Of a DNA stretch of 64,000 nt, positions 52,054-60,588 are shown piece after piece. The stretch is from positions 62,001 through 126,000 of the forward strand of contig CAZTXB010000004.1 of NCBI GenBank assembly GCA_964617955.1, read 5' to 3'. Both the position numbers and the translations under genes were made by a program. Positions within the stretch are counted from its first letter, which is position 1, and every line of letters starts with the position of its first letter. This DNA is from JABWCE01 sp964617955 (GTDB lineage: Bacteria > Bacteroidota > Bacteroidia > NS11-12g > UBA9320). Under the pieces are notes generated by a model. That model ran no database searches, was not told the DNA's origin, and worked only from the letters and a program-made list of their open reading frames with translations.

Positions 52054-55000
52054 TTAATTATCAATCAGAAAACGAGTGCTCTGATAATTTGCAACTCCAG
52101 GTATTTGTATAAAGTAAACGCCATCTGGTATATCTCGTATCGCCATTTCAATTATATTGTACCCCTTTGTTAATGTAATAATCTTTTCAGATATAGTATT
52201 TCCTGTCATATCAATTACCCTGATTAGGGTCTCTAATTCTCCGATATTGTTCAATTCAATGTTTATAAAATCAGAAGCAGGAACAGGGTATAATCTCAGC
52301 TTGATTTTATGAGAATTCAGTTTTTGATTTGAAACAACTTCTATTTTAGAATACGAAACCTCGCCGTTATAATCTTTCTGCTTTAACCTGTAATAATTTA
52401 TACCTGAAGACAGGTTTGAATCGATATAGCTGTATTTTACTATTTGCTGACTATTGCCCGCTCCGATTATTTTTCCAATGGTTTCAAAATTTTTGCCATC
52501 AAGACTTTTTTGTATCTCAAAATAATCATTATTGATCTCAGAGGCCGTTGCCCACTTGAGCTGAGCTGTCTCATTTTCGGCTTCTGCCCTAAAAAACAAT
52601 AAGTCAACAGGCAAAGGTCCTCCCGATCCACCCATGCCAAAAGGAGAAAAACTCCCGGTGTAATTGCTGTAAGTAAAGGTATAGGGATTACTACCACTTG
52701 CGCTTCCGTCGGCTCCGGGTTTTTCCCATGCCGAATTGGTAAAGTGCGACATATAACATGAGCTCCTCACAAAACCTGCCGCTTCATCTGTTGCATTCCA
52801 CTGAAATTGCATGGTAACATTTGAACCTCCCGAATTGGTTTCAATAATATACCACATTGCTTTTACTACGGTTGAGGTATAGGCTGTTCCGTTTCGGGTT
52901 CCATCATTGGTCACTTTATCCACCGCAATTACAGAAAAATCATCGGTGGTGTGGCCGCCATTAAAAGTTAGTACCAAAGGAACGTAGCCTGCAGATGAGT
53001 TGGTATGACCCACGGGAAAAGTTTTGGTGCTTGATGCGGCACAAGAATTGTATTTTAATGAACCGGTGCTGCCGGTGTATATAAATGAAGAGTTGCTGCC
53101 GCCTGATATAGAGCTTCCTGAAGCCATAATGAGATCATAGCTTCCAAGAGAAATATTTCCTGTGGTAAGGGTTAAAGTTGAATTTATGGTTGTATTGCCG
53201 CTCATGCTTGCACCTGCACTATTGCTCATTTTAAGGTAATAATAGGTTAGAGCACTAATTACCTGTGCAGAAGCACCGGCATAATCTACGGTCAGGTTGG
53301 TTAAAGTTTTAGTGGTTAGGGTATATTGGCTGTTAAAGTCAGCTGTAGCCGATGTACGGGTTACTTTTACTGTGCCGTTTCCTGTAAGTGTAGCACTCGC
53401 CCCGCTTATGATATCATTTGCAGCAGGCGTAAATGTAGCTCCTGAGCCAAGGCTAAATGTAGTAGCCACTGTAAAACTTCCATTGCTGGTTACCGAAGCC
53501 CCTGATGTAAGTGTTAAATTAAGAAAGTTTAAAGTCCCGCCTGAATTTACTATAGATGCGCCATTGTTAAAGGTAATGGTCCCGTTATAAGCCGTTAAAC
53601 TTTTACCGCTCCCAACTGTTAAAATTCCTGAAATGGAAAAGCTATTGGTGGTATTGGCTCCAGATGAGTTAATGGTTAAATTGCCATAGCTTTGAGAGCT
53701 ATTCAACCCTGCAATGGTTTGAGAGGAACCATAATACTCAACCGTACTTGTGGCATCAATGGAATGTGTGCTATAATTAGAGGGCAAAGAATTGGAGCCC
53801 CCTATTTTTAGCGTGGCACCTGCATTTATTGTCATTGATCCGCCTGCACTCACCCGGTTTACGGTGTAGGAACCTATATCCAGAATGCCACTTATTTGCA
53901 ATGAACTGCTTACACTCAGATTGGATTGAAGCGTGACCCCTGACGAATTTCCAGCAGAAAATATTCCGACTGTAGCAGGCAAGCCATTTCCGGTTACCTG
54001 TGCGCCGTCTGAACCATTGTAATAATAATCGCATCCGGTGTTATAGGTTCTGCTTCCTGATACCTGTATGTTCCCTGTTAATCCTGAGGTGGTTATTCCT
54101 GCAGTAGAACCTATTCTTAACTTGCTGCCCGAGCTGGTTGCGAATGAACCTGCTCCGCCAATGATGTAGTTGTTCATATTTAATGACCCGGTTGAGGTCA
54201 CGGTTATTGTTTTTCCAGATGCCACAGTGATGTTTGAGGCTAAATTTAAATTCGTGGTCGAACCAAACGAAAAGTTCCCCAATATTTTTGACTCAGCCCC
54301 AGTCATTGTCAATGACTGAGAGGTACCTGTCATCTTGAGAGTAACGTCAGAGGATAAAGTGCCAAAACTGCTCGCAACTACAACTTCCCCCTTTGTCTCT
54401 ATTGACACAGCATTACCCCCATTCCATGGAGAAACAGAACCTGTGGTAAGCGTAAGCGTTCCTAAAACAATTATATTGTCATTCGCTGTATAGATGCATT
54501 GTGAACCTGCCACCAGACTAAAAGTAACATTATTAAAAGTTTCGGAATTACCAACCATCTGAATTTTTCCCGGCGGGCTTGTAAAATTTCCATCAAGAAT
54601 GAGAGTCCCGTTATTATGGTTAAATGTCCCAGATGTTGCATGGATCCAATCTCTCGAGAGATTCATTGTCCCTGAAGTATTAGTAAACGTTCCGCCTGTA
54701 AAATTAAAATTTCCATTAAAATCAAGGGTTGCGCTGCCGGCATTAAATGTACCTGACGACATTACAAAATGGCCGGTTCCTATGGTAAAAGTTGAGGCTC
54801 CGCTAATGGTTAAAGCGGGCGAACCACTTGTTTGACTCCATCCGTAATTGCCAAGTGTTCCGGTTCCTGAAATCGTAAAAGTTCCGGTACAATAGGTCAA
54901 ATCTACTGTATTTGAAAGGGTTTGACCATTCAAGTTTAAAGTGCCTGAAATTAAATTCAGGTCTCCGCCTCCATCCATTGTGAGGCCTGAAAGCAGAGTT

Positions 55001-55902
55001 ACAGTGCCTGAGGCTTTGTTAATCCCAATATTTCCATCTACTTTATTTGTGGCGCCTGTTAAATCAAAGTTTTGATTTGCCGTTCCTGTAAAATTCAGAG
55101 TGACGTAAGTCGAAATAGTTCCAAAGCCGCTTGCAACTGTAACATTGCCTTGTGCCTCAAGGGTCACAGCATAACTGTTCCATGAGCCCACATTTCCCTG
55201 ATTGAGTGTTAAGGTTCCGGTAATTATGGCCTTATCCGTCGAAGCATATAAATTTATGGTACCTCCACTTGTCCTATTAACAGTAAGGTTATAAAAAGTT
55301 TCAGAATTCCCAATCATGTATATGGCATGATTACCGGTTCCGTCAAAAACCACAGTTCCGCTATTGTGTGAAAAGGTTCCACCGGTCGTATGGTTCCAAG
55401 CATGTGACAAATACAAAGTCCCTGAGGTAGAAGTAAAGGTACCACCGGTAAGATAAAAACCTGTTCCGTTGATATCTACGGTTCCGCTACCGCAATTAAA
55501 AGTTCCGCCGCTGATGCTTAAACGTGCATTAACAGTGATGTTACCGCTTCCACCATTAAAAGTTCCTGAACTTTGGGTAAAATAGTTATTTGCCGAAACT
55601 GTAATAGCGTAGCTGGTATTTGTGATGGCTCCTGTATAGCCTCCAATATCCCATCCGTTGACGCTGATTGTGGCATCAATGGTACAGTTTCCGTTTCGGG
55701 CGCTGTTAAAATAAACATCATCCGAAACACCGGGAACGCTGGCACCGCCGGAACCTCCGGAACTTGTAGACCAGTTGGCGGTATTGTTCCAATTCGAAGT
55801 CGTGGTTGCTATCCAATAGCGCGCGGCTCCTATTGAATTGTTACTAAAAATTACGGCCGTGATAAAAAGAAAAACACCTTTAATAATTAGATTTAACTTC
55901 AT
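52054..55902 (-). CDS. Giant beta-solenoid surface protein with T9SS sorting domain (paralogue)
   Basis: A 1282-residue paralogue of the next gene. Signal peptide about 1-25, then the same aromatic cap (ARYWIATTTSNWNNTANW). Two solenoid units of about 250 residues (markers NFDLTGATNKVDGN near 285 and SLTMTGAESKILGN near 535), then irregular Ser/Thr/Gly-rich repeats to about 1010. The stretch from about 1010 to 1190, including PLPVDLLFFRAEA and YYRLKQKDYNG, is nearly the same as in the other protein at DNA level. The end is a T9SS type A sorting domain (LYPVPASDFINIEL ... FLIDN). Probably first gene of a two-gene transcript. Confidence 0.9.
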   Translation of the reverse strand: MKLNLIIKGVFLFITAVIFSNNSIGAARYWIATTTSNWNNTANWSTSSGGSGGASVPGVSDDVYFNSARNGNCTIDATISVNGWDIGGYTGAITNTSYAITVSANNYFTQSSGTFNGGSGNITVNARLSISGGTFNCGSGTVDINGTGFYLTGGTFTSTSGTLYLSHAWNHTTGGTFSHNSGTVVFDGTGNHAIYMIGNSETFYNLTVNRTSGGTINLYASTDKAIITGTLTLNQGNVGSWNSYAVTLEAQGNVTVASGFGTISTYVTLNFTGTANQNFDLTGATNKVDGNIGINKASGTVTLLSGLTMDGGGDLNLISGTLNLNGQTLSNTVDLTYCTGTFTISGTGTLGNYGWSQTSGSPALTISGASTFTIGTGHFVMSSGTFNAGSATLDFNGNFNFTGGTFTNTSGTMNLSRDWIHATSGTFNHNNGTLILDGNFTSPPGKIQMVGNSETFNNVTFSLVAGSQCIYTANDNIIVLGTLTLTTGSVSPWNGGNAVSIETKGEVVVASSFGTLSSDVTLKMTGTSQSLTMTGAESKILGNFSFGSTTNLNLASNITVASGKTITVTSTGSLNMNNYIIGGAGSFATSSGSKLRIGSTAGITTSGLTGNIQVSGSRTYNTGCDYYYNGSDGAQVTGNGLPATVGIFSAGNSSGVTLQSNLSVSSSLQISGILDIGSYTVNRVSAGGSMTINAGATLKIGGSNSLPSNYSTHSIDATSTVEYYGSSQTIAGLNSSQSYGNLTINSSGANTTNSFSISGILTVGSGKSLTAYNGTITFNNGASIVNSGGTLNFLNLTLTSGASVTSNGSFTVATTFSLGSGATFTPAANDIISGASATLTGNGTVKVTRTSATADFNSQYTLTTKTLTNLTVDYAGASAQVISALTYYYLKMSNSAGASMSGNTTINSTLTLTTGNISLGSYDLIMASGSSISGGSNSSFIYTGSTGSLKYNSCAASSTKTFPVGHTNSSAGYVPLVLTFNGGHTTDDFSVIAVDKVTNDGTRNGTAYTSTVVKAMWYIIETNSGGSNVTMQFQWNATDEAAGFVRSSCYMSHFTNSAWEKPGADGSASGSNPYTFTYSNYTGSFSPFGMGGSGGPLPVDLLFFRAEAENETAQLKWATASEINNDYFEIQKSLDGKNFETIGKIIGAGNSQQIVKYSYIDSNLSSGINYYRLKQKDYNGEVSYSKIEVVSNQKLNSHKIKLRLYPVPASDFINIELNNIGELETLIRVIDMTGNTISEKIITLTKGYNIIEMAIRDIPDGVYFIQIPGVANYQSTRFLIDN

Positions 55903-56254
55903 TGTATTAAAAATTTAGCTTCTTACCTTTAATAGGTAGAAAATTTCGAGCCAAACTTTTAATTGATTGATTATCTTAAATATAATACCAAATAAGGTCC
56001 CTATCGTTTCCATCGTGTGGAATTTTTTTCTACAAATTGGAAAAGAGCAATCCGAAAATTTAAGCCGGAATGGATTAAGCCTATTTTAGGTACATTCTAA
56101 AGAAAATGTGTGGAGCTCGTACCCGGAATTGGGTTTGAATCATTTGTATAAAAAAATCTATTTCGCTTATTATAGCATGCCTTCGCTAAAACGGAAAAGC
56201 AACCCGTTGAGTTAACTCGATGCTTGTAAACTTAAGCAAAACCTTGATGTCTTC
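55903..56254. other. 352-base gap upstream of the adhesin pair
   Basis: AT-rich intergenic stretch between the adhesin start (55902, minus) and the end of the Cache lipoprotein gene (56255, minus). It should hold the adhesin promoter; the best -7-like sequence, near 55948-55960, departs from TAnnTTTG. I see no ORF, hairpin with T tract, or RNA gene in it. Confidence 0.5.
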
Positions 56255-56770
56255 TTACGGCTTTTCAACCGGCAAATCGGTAGTGGCTACAGCGACAATC
56301 TTGTCTTTTATCAAAACAGGAACTGAGCGAGTTCGCATCCATATTTCGCCACCACCGGCATCAAAATATGGCTCTGTCCAAATGGCTTTCCTTGTATCAA
56401 TAGGCAGTCTAAGCCAGGCTTGCTGATCAATGTGATACGAGGAATCCATGAGTGTAGTTTCCATAATAACACCATCCTTTCTATACAGATAGGGACTGAG
56501 AAAAACCTTTCCTTGGCTGTCGAGCAAGGACACGGTTGAGCCATAAAAAATACCGGATTTGCCTCCAAGATAGCTTCTTATTCTTGAGCTTAAACTGTCG
56601 GGATGCGGTGGATTGGACTGCAGGCCTGAAACAAATTGATCTAACGCCGCTTCAATAACGGCCATATCCTGACTTTCTGAAACTTTGGTGTCCTCTTCCT
56701 TTTCTTTACAAGAATAAACCAACAAGAGAAAAAAAGCTAAAACGCCAAGTGTCTTAATTAAGGATGCCAT
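56255..56770 (-). CDS. Lipoprotein with a Cache-type sensor domain
   Basis: A 171-residue lipoprotein: signal peptide with lipobox LVYSC (Cys21) and acidic linker. Residues about 35-171 look like the membrane-distal part of a Cache domain: SPYLYRKDGVIMETTL, WLRLPIDTRKAIWTEPYFDAGGGEIWMRTRSVPVL and the closing VAVATTDLP are close to dCache ligand-pocket sequences of chemoreceptors and kinases. Here it stands alone with no signalling domain, so it may be a periplasmic ligand-binding partner. Neighbouring genes give no partner. Confidence 0.75.
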   Translation of the reverse strand: MASLIKTLGVLAFFLLLVYSCKEKEEDTKVSESQDMAVIEAALDQFVSGLQSNPPHPDSLSSRIRSYLGGKSGIFYGSTVSLLDSQGKVFLSPYLYRKDGVIMETTLMDSSYHIDQQAWLRLPIDTRKAIWTEPYFDAGGGEIWMRTRSVPVLIKDKIVAVATTDLPVEKP

Positions 56771-56954
56771 GTTTGCCTAAAGAATTAATATTTTCTTTCA
56801 AATCTAAGTCCTCTTAAAACACTATTCATTTTATTTTTATGAACGAAGTGTTTACAAATTTGGAGTATAGCTTACTCCAATAATACCTCATATCAAATGA
56901 AAACTGTTCATCGAAGTATCCTGTTGCATTCTTAGGTTTAATTTTAACTTTTGA

Positions 56955-56962
56955 TATATTTG
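56955..56962 (+). promoter_or_regulatory. TAnnTTTG (-7) box before the hydrolase-like gene
   Basis: Reads TATATTTG. It overlaps the GTG at 56962 that begins the longest frame, so TTG 56980 (17 bases downstream) is the better start. Confidence 0.52.
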
Positions 56963-56979
56963 TGGCTAAAGCGCTCATT

Positions 56980-58812
56980 TTGAAAAAAGTATTTTCTATT
57001 TTAACCCTTGTTTTTGCTCTGTGCTCAAAAGCTCAAACTCCATTTCGTTTCGGCGTCAATCTCGACGATCAGGGAGCTTTTGTTAATATTATAAACCATA
57101 CCAACCGATACAGTAAAGCCGTTGGTTTCGACAGTTTGGGATGGCCTGTCAGCGATTTTGACCTGGTATTGCTCGATGGCCGTCCGGCAACTGAATGGAG
57201 CGGAAGCATTGATGACCCTGAGGAGTACAGAATAAATTACAGCGGAAGGTATAAGTGTGCATTTAAAGGCCTGGCCAATGTTTCAGTTAGCGGAACGAGT
57301 GTCAGCATTGAAAACAAAACCCATGACGCTGCATCCAACACCACTTATTTTGATTTGGTTATAGCCGGTTTCCCGGGTGCCAACCACGGTCTCACATTTT
57401 TGAGCTTCACGGGGACCCAAAGAACCTCCGGCTCTTCGCTCAACTCCGGAATAACAGCGCTTAAAGTCAATCGTCCCGGATATCCACTGAACGGGACAAA
57501 AGTTTTCACCGACGAGTATATTGCCCTGTGCAAGGCCGCATCTTTTAATTGTTACCGCTTTTATAATCTGCAAAATATTTGGGATGGCGAACCGACTTTC
57601 CCTGCAAAGACTAAGTGGTCATTTCGCAAAACGGCAAAAGATGCTTCTCAAAGAACCATGGCAAATCTCAATGGGAAAAGGGATGGCTGGTGCTGGGAAT
57701 ATATTGTAGCACTTTCTAATATTTTAAAAAAAGACATTTGGATAAATATTCACATGTCATGCGATTCGGCCTATGTCGTTGAACTGGCCTCTTATTTAAA
57801 AAACAATCTGGATCCGGGAATCAATATCTATGTAGAAAACAGCAACGAAGTTTGGAGTCCAACTCAAGCCACTCACGGGCCTTATAACCAGGCAGAAGCC
57901 GTGCAATATAAAATCACCTTTGACCAAAACTATGCAAGGCGTTCGGTTGAACTCTCAAAATGGTTCGGTCAAGTGTATGGACTGATGGAAATTAACAAAA
58001 AGATCAGAATCATTTTGGCCGGTCAACACGTTTATCCCGGCCGCAGCGAAAATCACCTCAATTATATAAAGAATCAATTTGGAGAACCAAAAAACTTCAT
58101 CTATGCCAACAGTACGGCACTCTATTTTGGTTCTTCAAATGCGGCCTCACCTGATACAAATTCCATTAATGAAGGTATGAAAGCTGAAATTGCAAAACAG
58201 GTTTCAGATTCGCTTGGCAGCCTTTATAGACTGAACCACATACGAAAAGCCAGGTCCTGGAATTTGCCGGGGGGTTGCACTTCTTATGAAGGGGGGCCGC
58301 ACCTGCCGGCCGGTGGAGGAACTTCAAACCTCGATGCCCAAATTATGTCGCATAGAACGGTGGAAATGGGTAAAATTGTAGAGCTAAACTATATAGAAGC
58401 CTGGAAAAATATTGGTGGTGGTTTGGCCATGTACTTTACCCTCAGCTCGGCATACAACCGTTATGGTTGTTGGGGTTTAACCGACGACCATACAAATCCC
58501 TACCGAAATTATAAAATGAAGGCTGCACAAACCATTCTGGCTAAAACAGCATCGGCCGGCCCAAACCAGACTGTCTCTAAATACGAGATATTTCCCAATC
58601 CTTTTTTTCAAAATTTCAGAATTCATAGCCTGGCTTCAGACCATTGGAATGACGGAGAAATACACCTTTTTGACGTGTATGGCCGAATGATTCCCATTGA
58701 AATAAAACAAGAGACTCAGACCTCCTTAATTGCCGGGGGATATAAATTGCCAAATGGAGTTTACTTTCTAAAAGTAGACCAGGACATCCATAAACTCATA
58801 AAGAAAGACTAG
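56980..58812 (+). CDS. Secreted glycoside-hydrolase-like protein with T9SS sorting domain
   Basis: A 610-residue exported protein. From TTG 56980 the signal peptide is MKKVFSILTLVFALCSKAQ. The core (about 150-520) looks like a TIM-barrel hydrolase: INIYVENSNEVWSP carries a clan-A-like NE pair (Glu290) and CTSYEGGPH offers a second acidic residue (Glu437) as possible nucleophile. The Y(V/I)ExSNEVW phrase also occurs in uncharacterised proteins annotated as cellulose-binding, so the family is not fixed. The end (VSKYEIFPNPFFQNFRI ... LIKKD) is a T9SS type A sorting domain. Substrate unknown. Confidence 0.78.
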   Translation: MKKVFSILTLVFALCSKAQTPFRFGVNLDDQGAFVNIINHTNRYSKAVGFDSLGWPVSDFDLVLLDGRPATEWSGSIDDPEEYRINYSGRYKCAFKGLANVSVSGTSVSIENKTHDAASNTTYFDLVIAGFPGANHGLTFLSFTGTQRTSGSSLNSGITALKVNRPGYPLNGTKVFTDEYIALCKAASFNCYRFYNLQNIWDGEPTFPAKTKWSFRKTAKDASQRTMANLNGKRDGWCWEYIVALSNILKKDIWINIHMSCDSAYVVELASYLKNNLDPGINIYVENSNEVWSPTQATHGPYNQAEAVQYKITFDQNYARRSVELSKWFGQVYGLMEINKKIRIILAGQHVYPGRSENHLNYIKNQFGEPKNFIYANSTALYFGSSNAASPDTNSINEGMKAEIAKQVSDSLGSLYRLNHIRKARSWNLPGGCTSYEGGPHLPAGGGTSNLDAQIMSHRTVEMGKIVELNYIEAWKNIGGGLAMYFTLSSAYNRYGCWGLTDDHTNPYRNYKMKAAQTILAKTASAGPNQTVSKYEIFPNPFFQNFRIHSLASDHWNDGEIHLFDVYGRMIPIEIKQETQTSLIAGGYKLPNGVYFLKVDQDIHKLIKKD

Positions 58813-58899
58813 CAGATCAAGTCATTTAGCAGAAAAACAGGAGTTGAGTGCTTAAAAACCTGCAAGAAAACCCTTTACCGGGTAAGTCTGAGTACCTTA

Positions 58900-60372
58900 T
58901 TAAAAGTATACAAACCTTCTTACGCTGGATATATGTTTGGCCAATCGGATTACTTGCTTGGTGTAGCCGTATTCATTGTCGTACCAAACATACAACACCA
59001 TGCTCTTCTTATCAGGTGATACGATGGTTGCAGCACTATCGTAAACTGAGGAGCATGAATTTCCAATAATATCACTTGACACCAATTCCCTGTCGATAGA
59101 ATATTGGATTTGACTTACCAATGGGCCTTCGAGTGCGGCTTTCTTAAGAATATGGTTGATGTCATCAATGCTGGTTTCTTTTTTTACGGTTATATTCATA
59201 ATGGCCAGTGAGCCATTTGGAATAGGAACCCTTACCGAATTGGCGGTCATTTTATCTTTCAGTTCCGGGATAACTTTGGCGATGGCGGAAGCCGATCCGG
59301 TTTCGGTAATCACCATGTTGATGGCAGCCGAACGACCACGGCGGTGCTTTTTGTGCATATTGTCCAACAGATTTTGATCGTTGGTATAAGCATGAACGGT
59401 TTCGATATGACCTTTTTCAATCTCAAGCTTGTCGTTGATTACTTTTAAAACAGGAACTATAGCATTGGTGGTACATGAAGCTGCTGTAAAGATATTCTCA
59501 TTCGCAATATTTAATCCTTCATGATTTACGCCATAAACTATGTTTGGTAAATCGCCTTTGCCTGGGGCAGTAAGCATTACTTTTTTAATGCCTTTCGATT
59601 TAAGGTGCAAACTCAGGGAGTCCCTGTCTCTGAAAACCCCTGTGTTGTCGATAAGCAAAGCATCTGTAATCCCATAAGATTCATAATCGATTTGGTCGGG
59701 ATGGTTTGCTTCAATCAATTTAACTATCTGCCCATTGATAATGAGCGCTTTATTTTCGTAATCTTCAACAATGCTCCCTTTAAACTCACCATGTACAGAA
59801 TCCATTTTTAAAAGAGAAGAGCGCTTGATCAAGTCGTCGCTGCTTGGGCGAATCACGATGGCCTTAAGCTTTAATTGTTGTCCACGTCCCGACAAGCGAA
59901 TGAGTTCACGTGCCAGAAGTCTTCCGATACGACCAAATCCATAGAGAACGACATCCTTAGGTTCAACGCTGGGTATGTCGGCACCAATAAACTTTGCTAA
60001 TTTGTCATTCAAAAAATCAGTCATGCTGGCATACTTGTCTTTTTGATGCGACCACTCATCACTCAATTTACCAATGTCGAGTTTTGAAGGAGCCAAATGC
60101 TCAATTTTAAGCAGTTCGTTGGCTAATTGCGAAGTCACATAAATATCGATGTTCTTAGAAATGATATCCAACGCGTATTTGTGCAGCTTTTGAATTTCGG
60201 AGCTATTGATATCGATGAGGGTATTTCTGAAAAATACCAGTTCAACTGACTTGTCATAAATTAATTTGCTCACGGCATTAAGCAAATCTGCACAAGCTTT
60301 TTCTTTGTTTACCCACGATTCCAGTTCCTTGTCGTAGGCCTCTTTTTTGATTTGGAGAGTGTTTTGAGACAT
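58900..60372 (-). CDS. gap: Glyceraldehyde-3-phosphate dehydrogenase, long form
   Basis: Glycolytic/gluconeogenic oxidoreductase. The NAD fold begins at about residue 128 (VVLYGFGRIGRLLAREL) rather than at the N-terminus, and the active-site cysteine is Cys300 in TAASCTTNAIVPVLK; YVWYDNEYGYT and the closing KHISSV are normal. Compared with classical GAPDH (about 335 residues, Cys near 150) it has a helical N-terminal extension of about 125-150 residues. Such long forms of about 480 residues are known in Bacteroidota and others. NAD versus NADP preference is not clear. Confidence 0.92.
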   Translation of the reverse strand: MSQNTLQIKKEAYDKELESWVNKEKACADLLNAVSKLIYDKSVELVFFRNTLIDINSSEIQKLHKYALDIISKNIDIYVTSQLANELLKIEHLAPSKLDIGKLSDEWSHQKDKYASMTDFLNDKLAKFIGADIPSVEPKDVVLYGFGRIGRLLARELIRLSGRGQQLKLKAIVIRPSSDDLIKRSSLLKMDSVHGEFKGSIVEDYENKALIINGQIVKLIEANHPDQIDYESYGITDALLIDNTGVFRDRDSLSLHLKSKGIKKVMLTAPGKGDLPNIVYGVNHEGLNIANENIFTAASCTTNAIVPVLKVINDKLEIEKGHIETVHAYTNDQNLLDNMHKKHRRGRSAAINMVITETGSASAIAKVIPELKDKMTANSVRVPIPNGSLAIMNITVKKETSIDDINHILKKAALEGPLVSQIQYSIDRELVSSDIIGNSCSSVYDSAATIVSPDKKSMVLYVWYDNEYGYTKQVIRLAKHISSVRRFVYF

Positions 60373-60556
60373 TTAAATTTTTGTGGTTATAGAAGGGCGC
60401 GAAAATACAAAAATGCAAGAATAATGACAATGAGGGCCACTAAAAGTTTTGGGCTTTTTATCCCCCAAAAATGAATAGAATAGTACTTGAACATCACGAT
60501 TGAGTCAAGTTAAGACCGCAGGATTTGAATTTTATATTTTAAATCGATGGAATGAT

Positions 60557-60564
60557 TATTTTTG
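60557..60564 (+). promoter_or_regulatory. TAnnTTTG (-7) box before the 1042-residue surface protein
   Basis: Reads TATTTTTG, 24 bases before the ATG at 60589; it overlaps the TTG at 60562 that opens the longest frame. Confidence 0.5.
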
Positions 60565-60588
60565 AGTCGCATATTAATACTCGAATAC

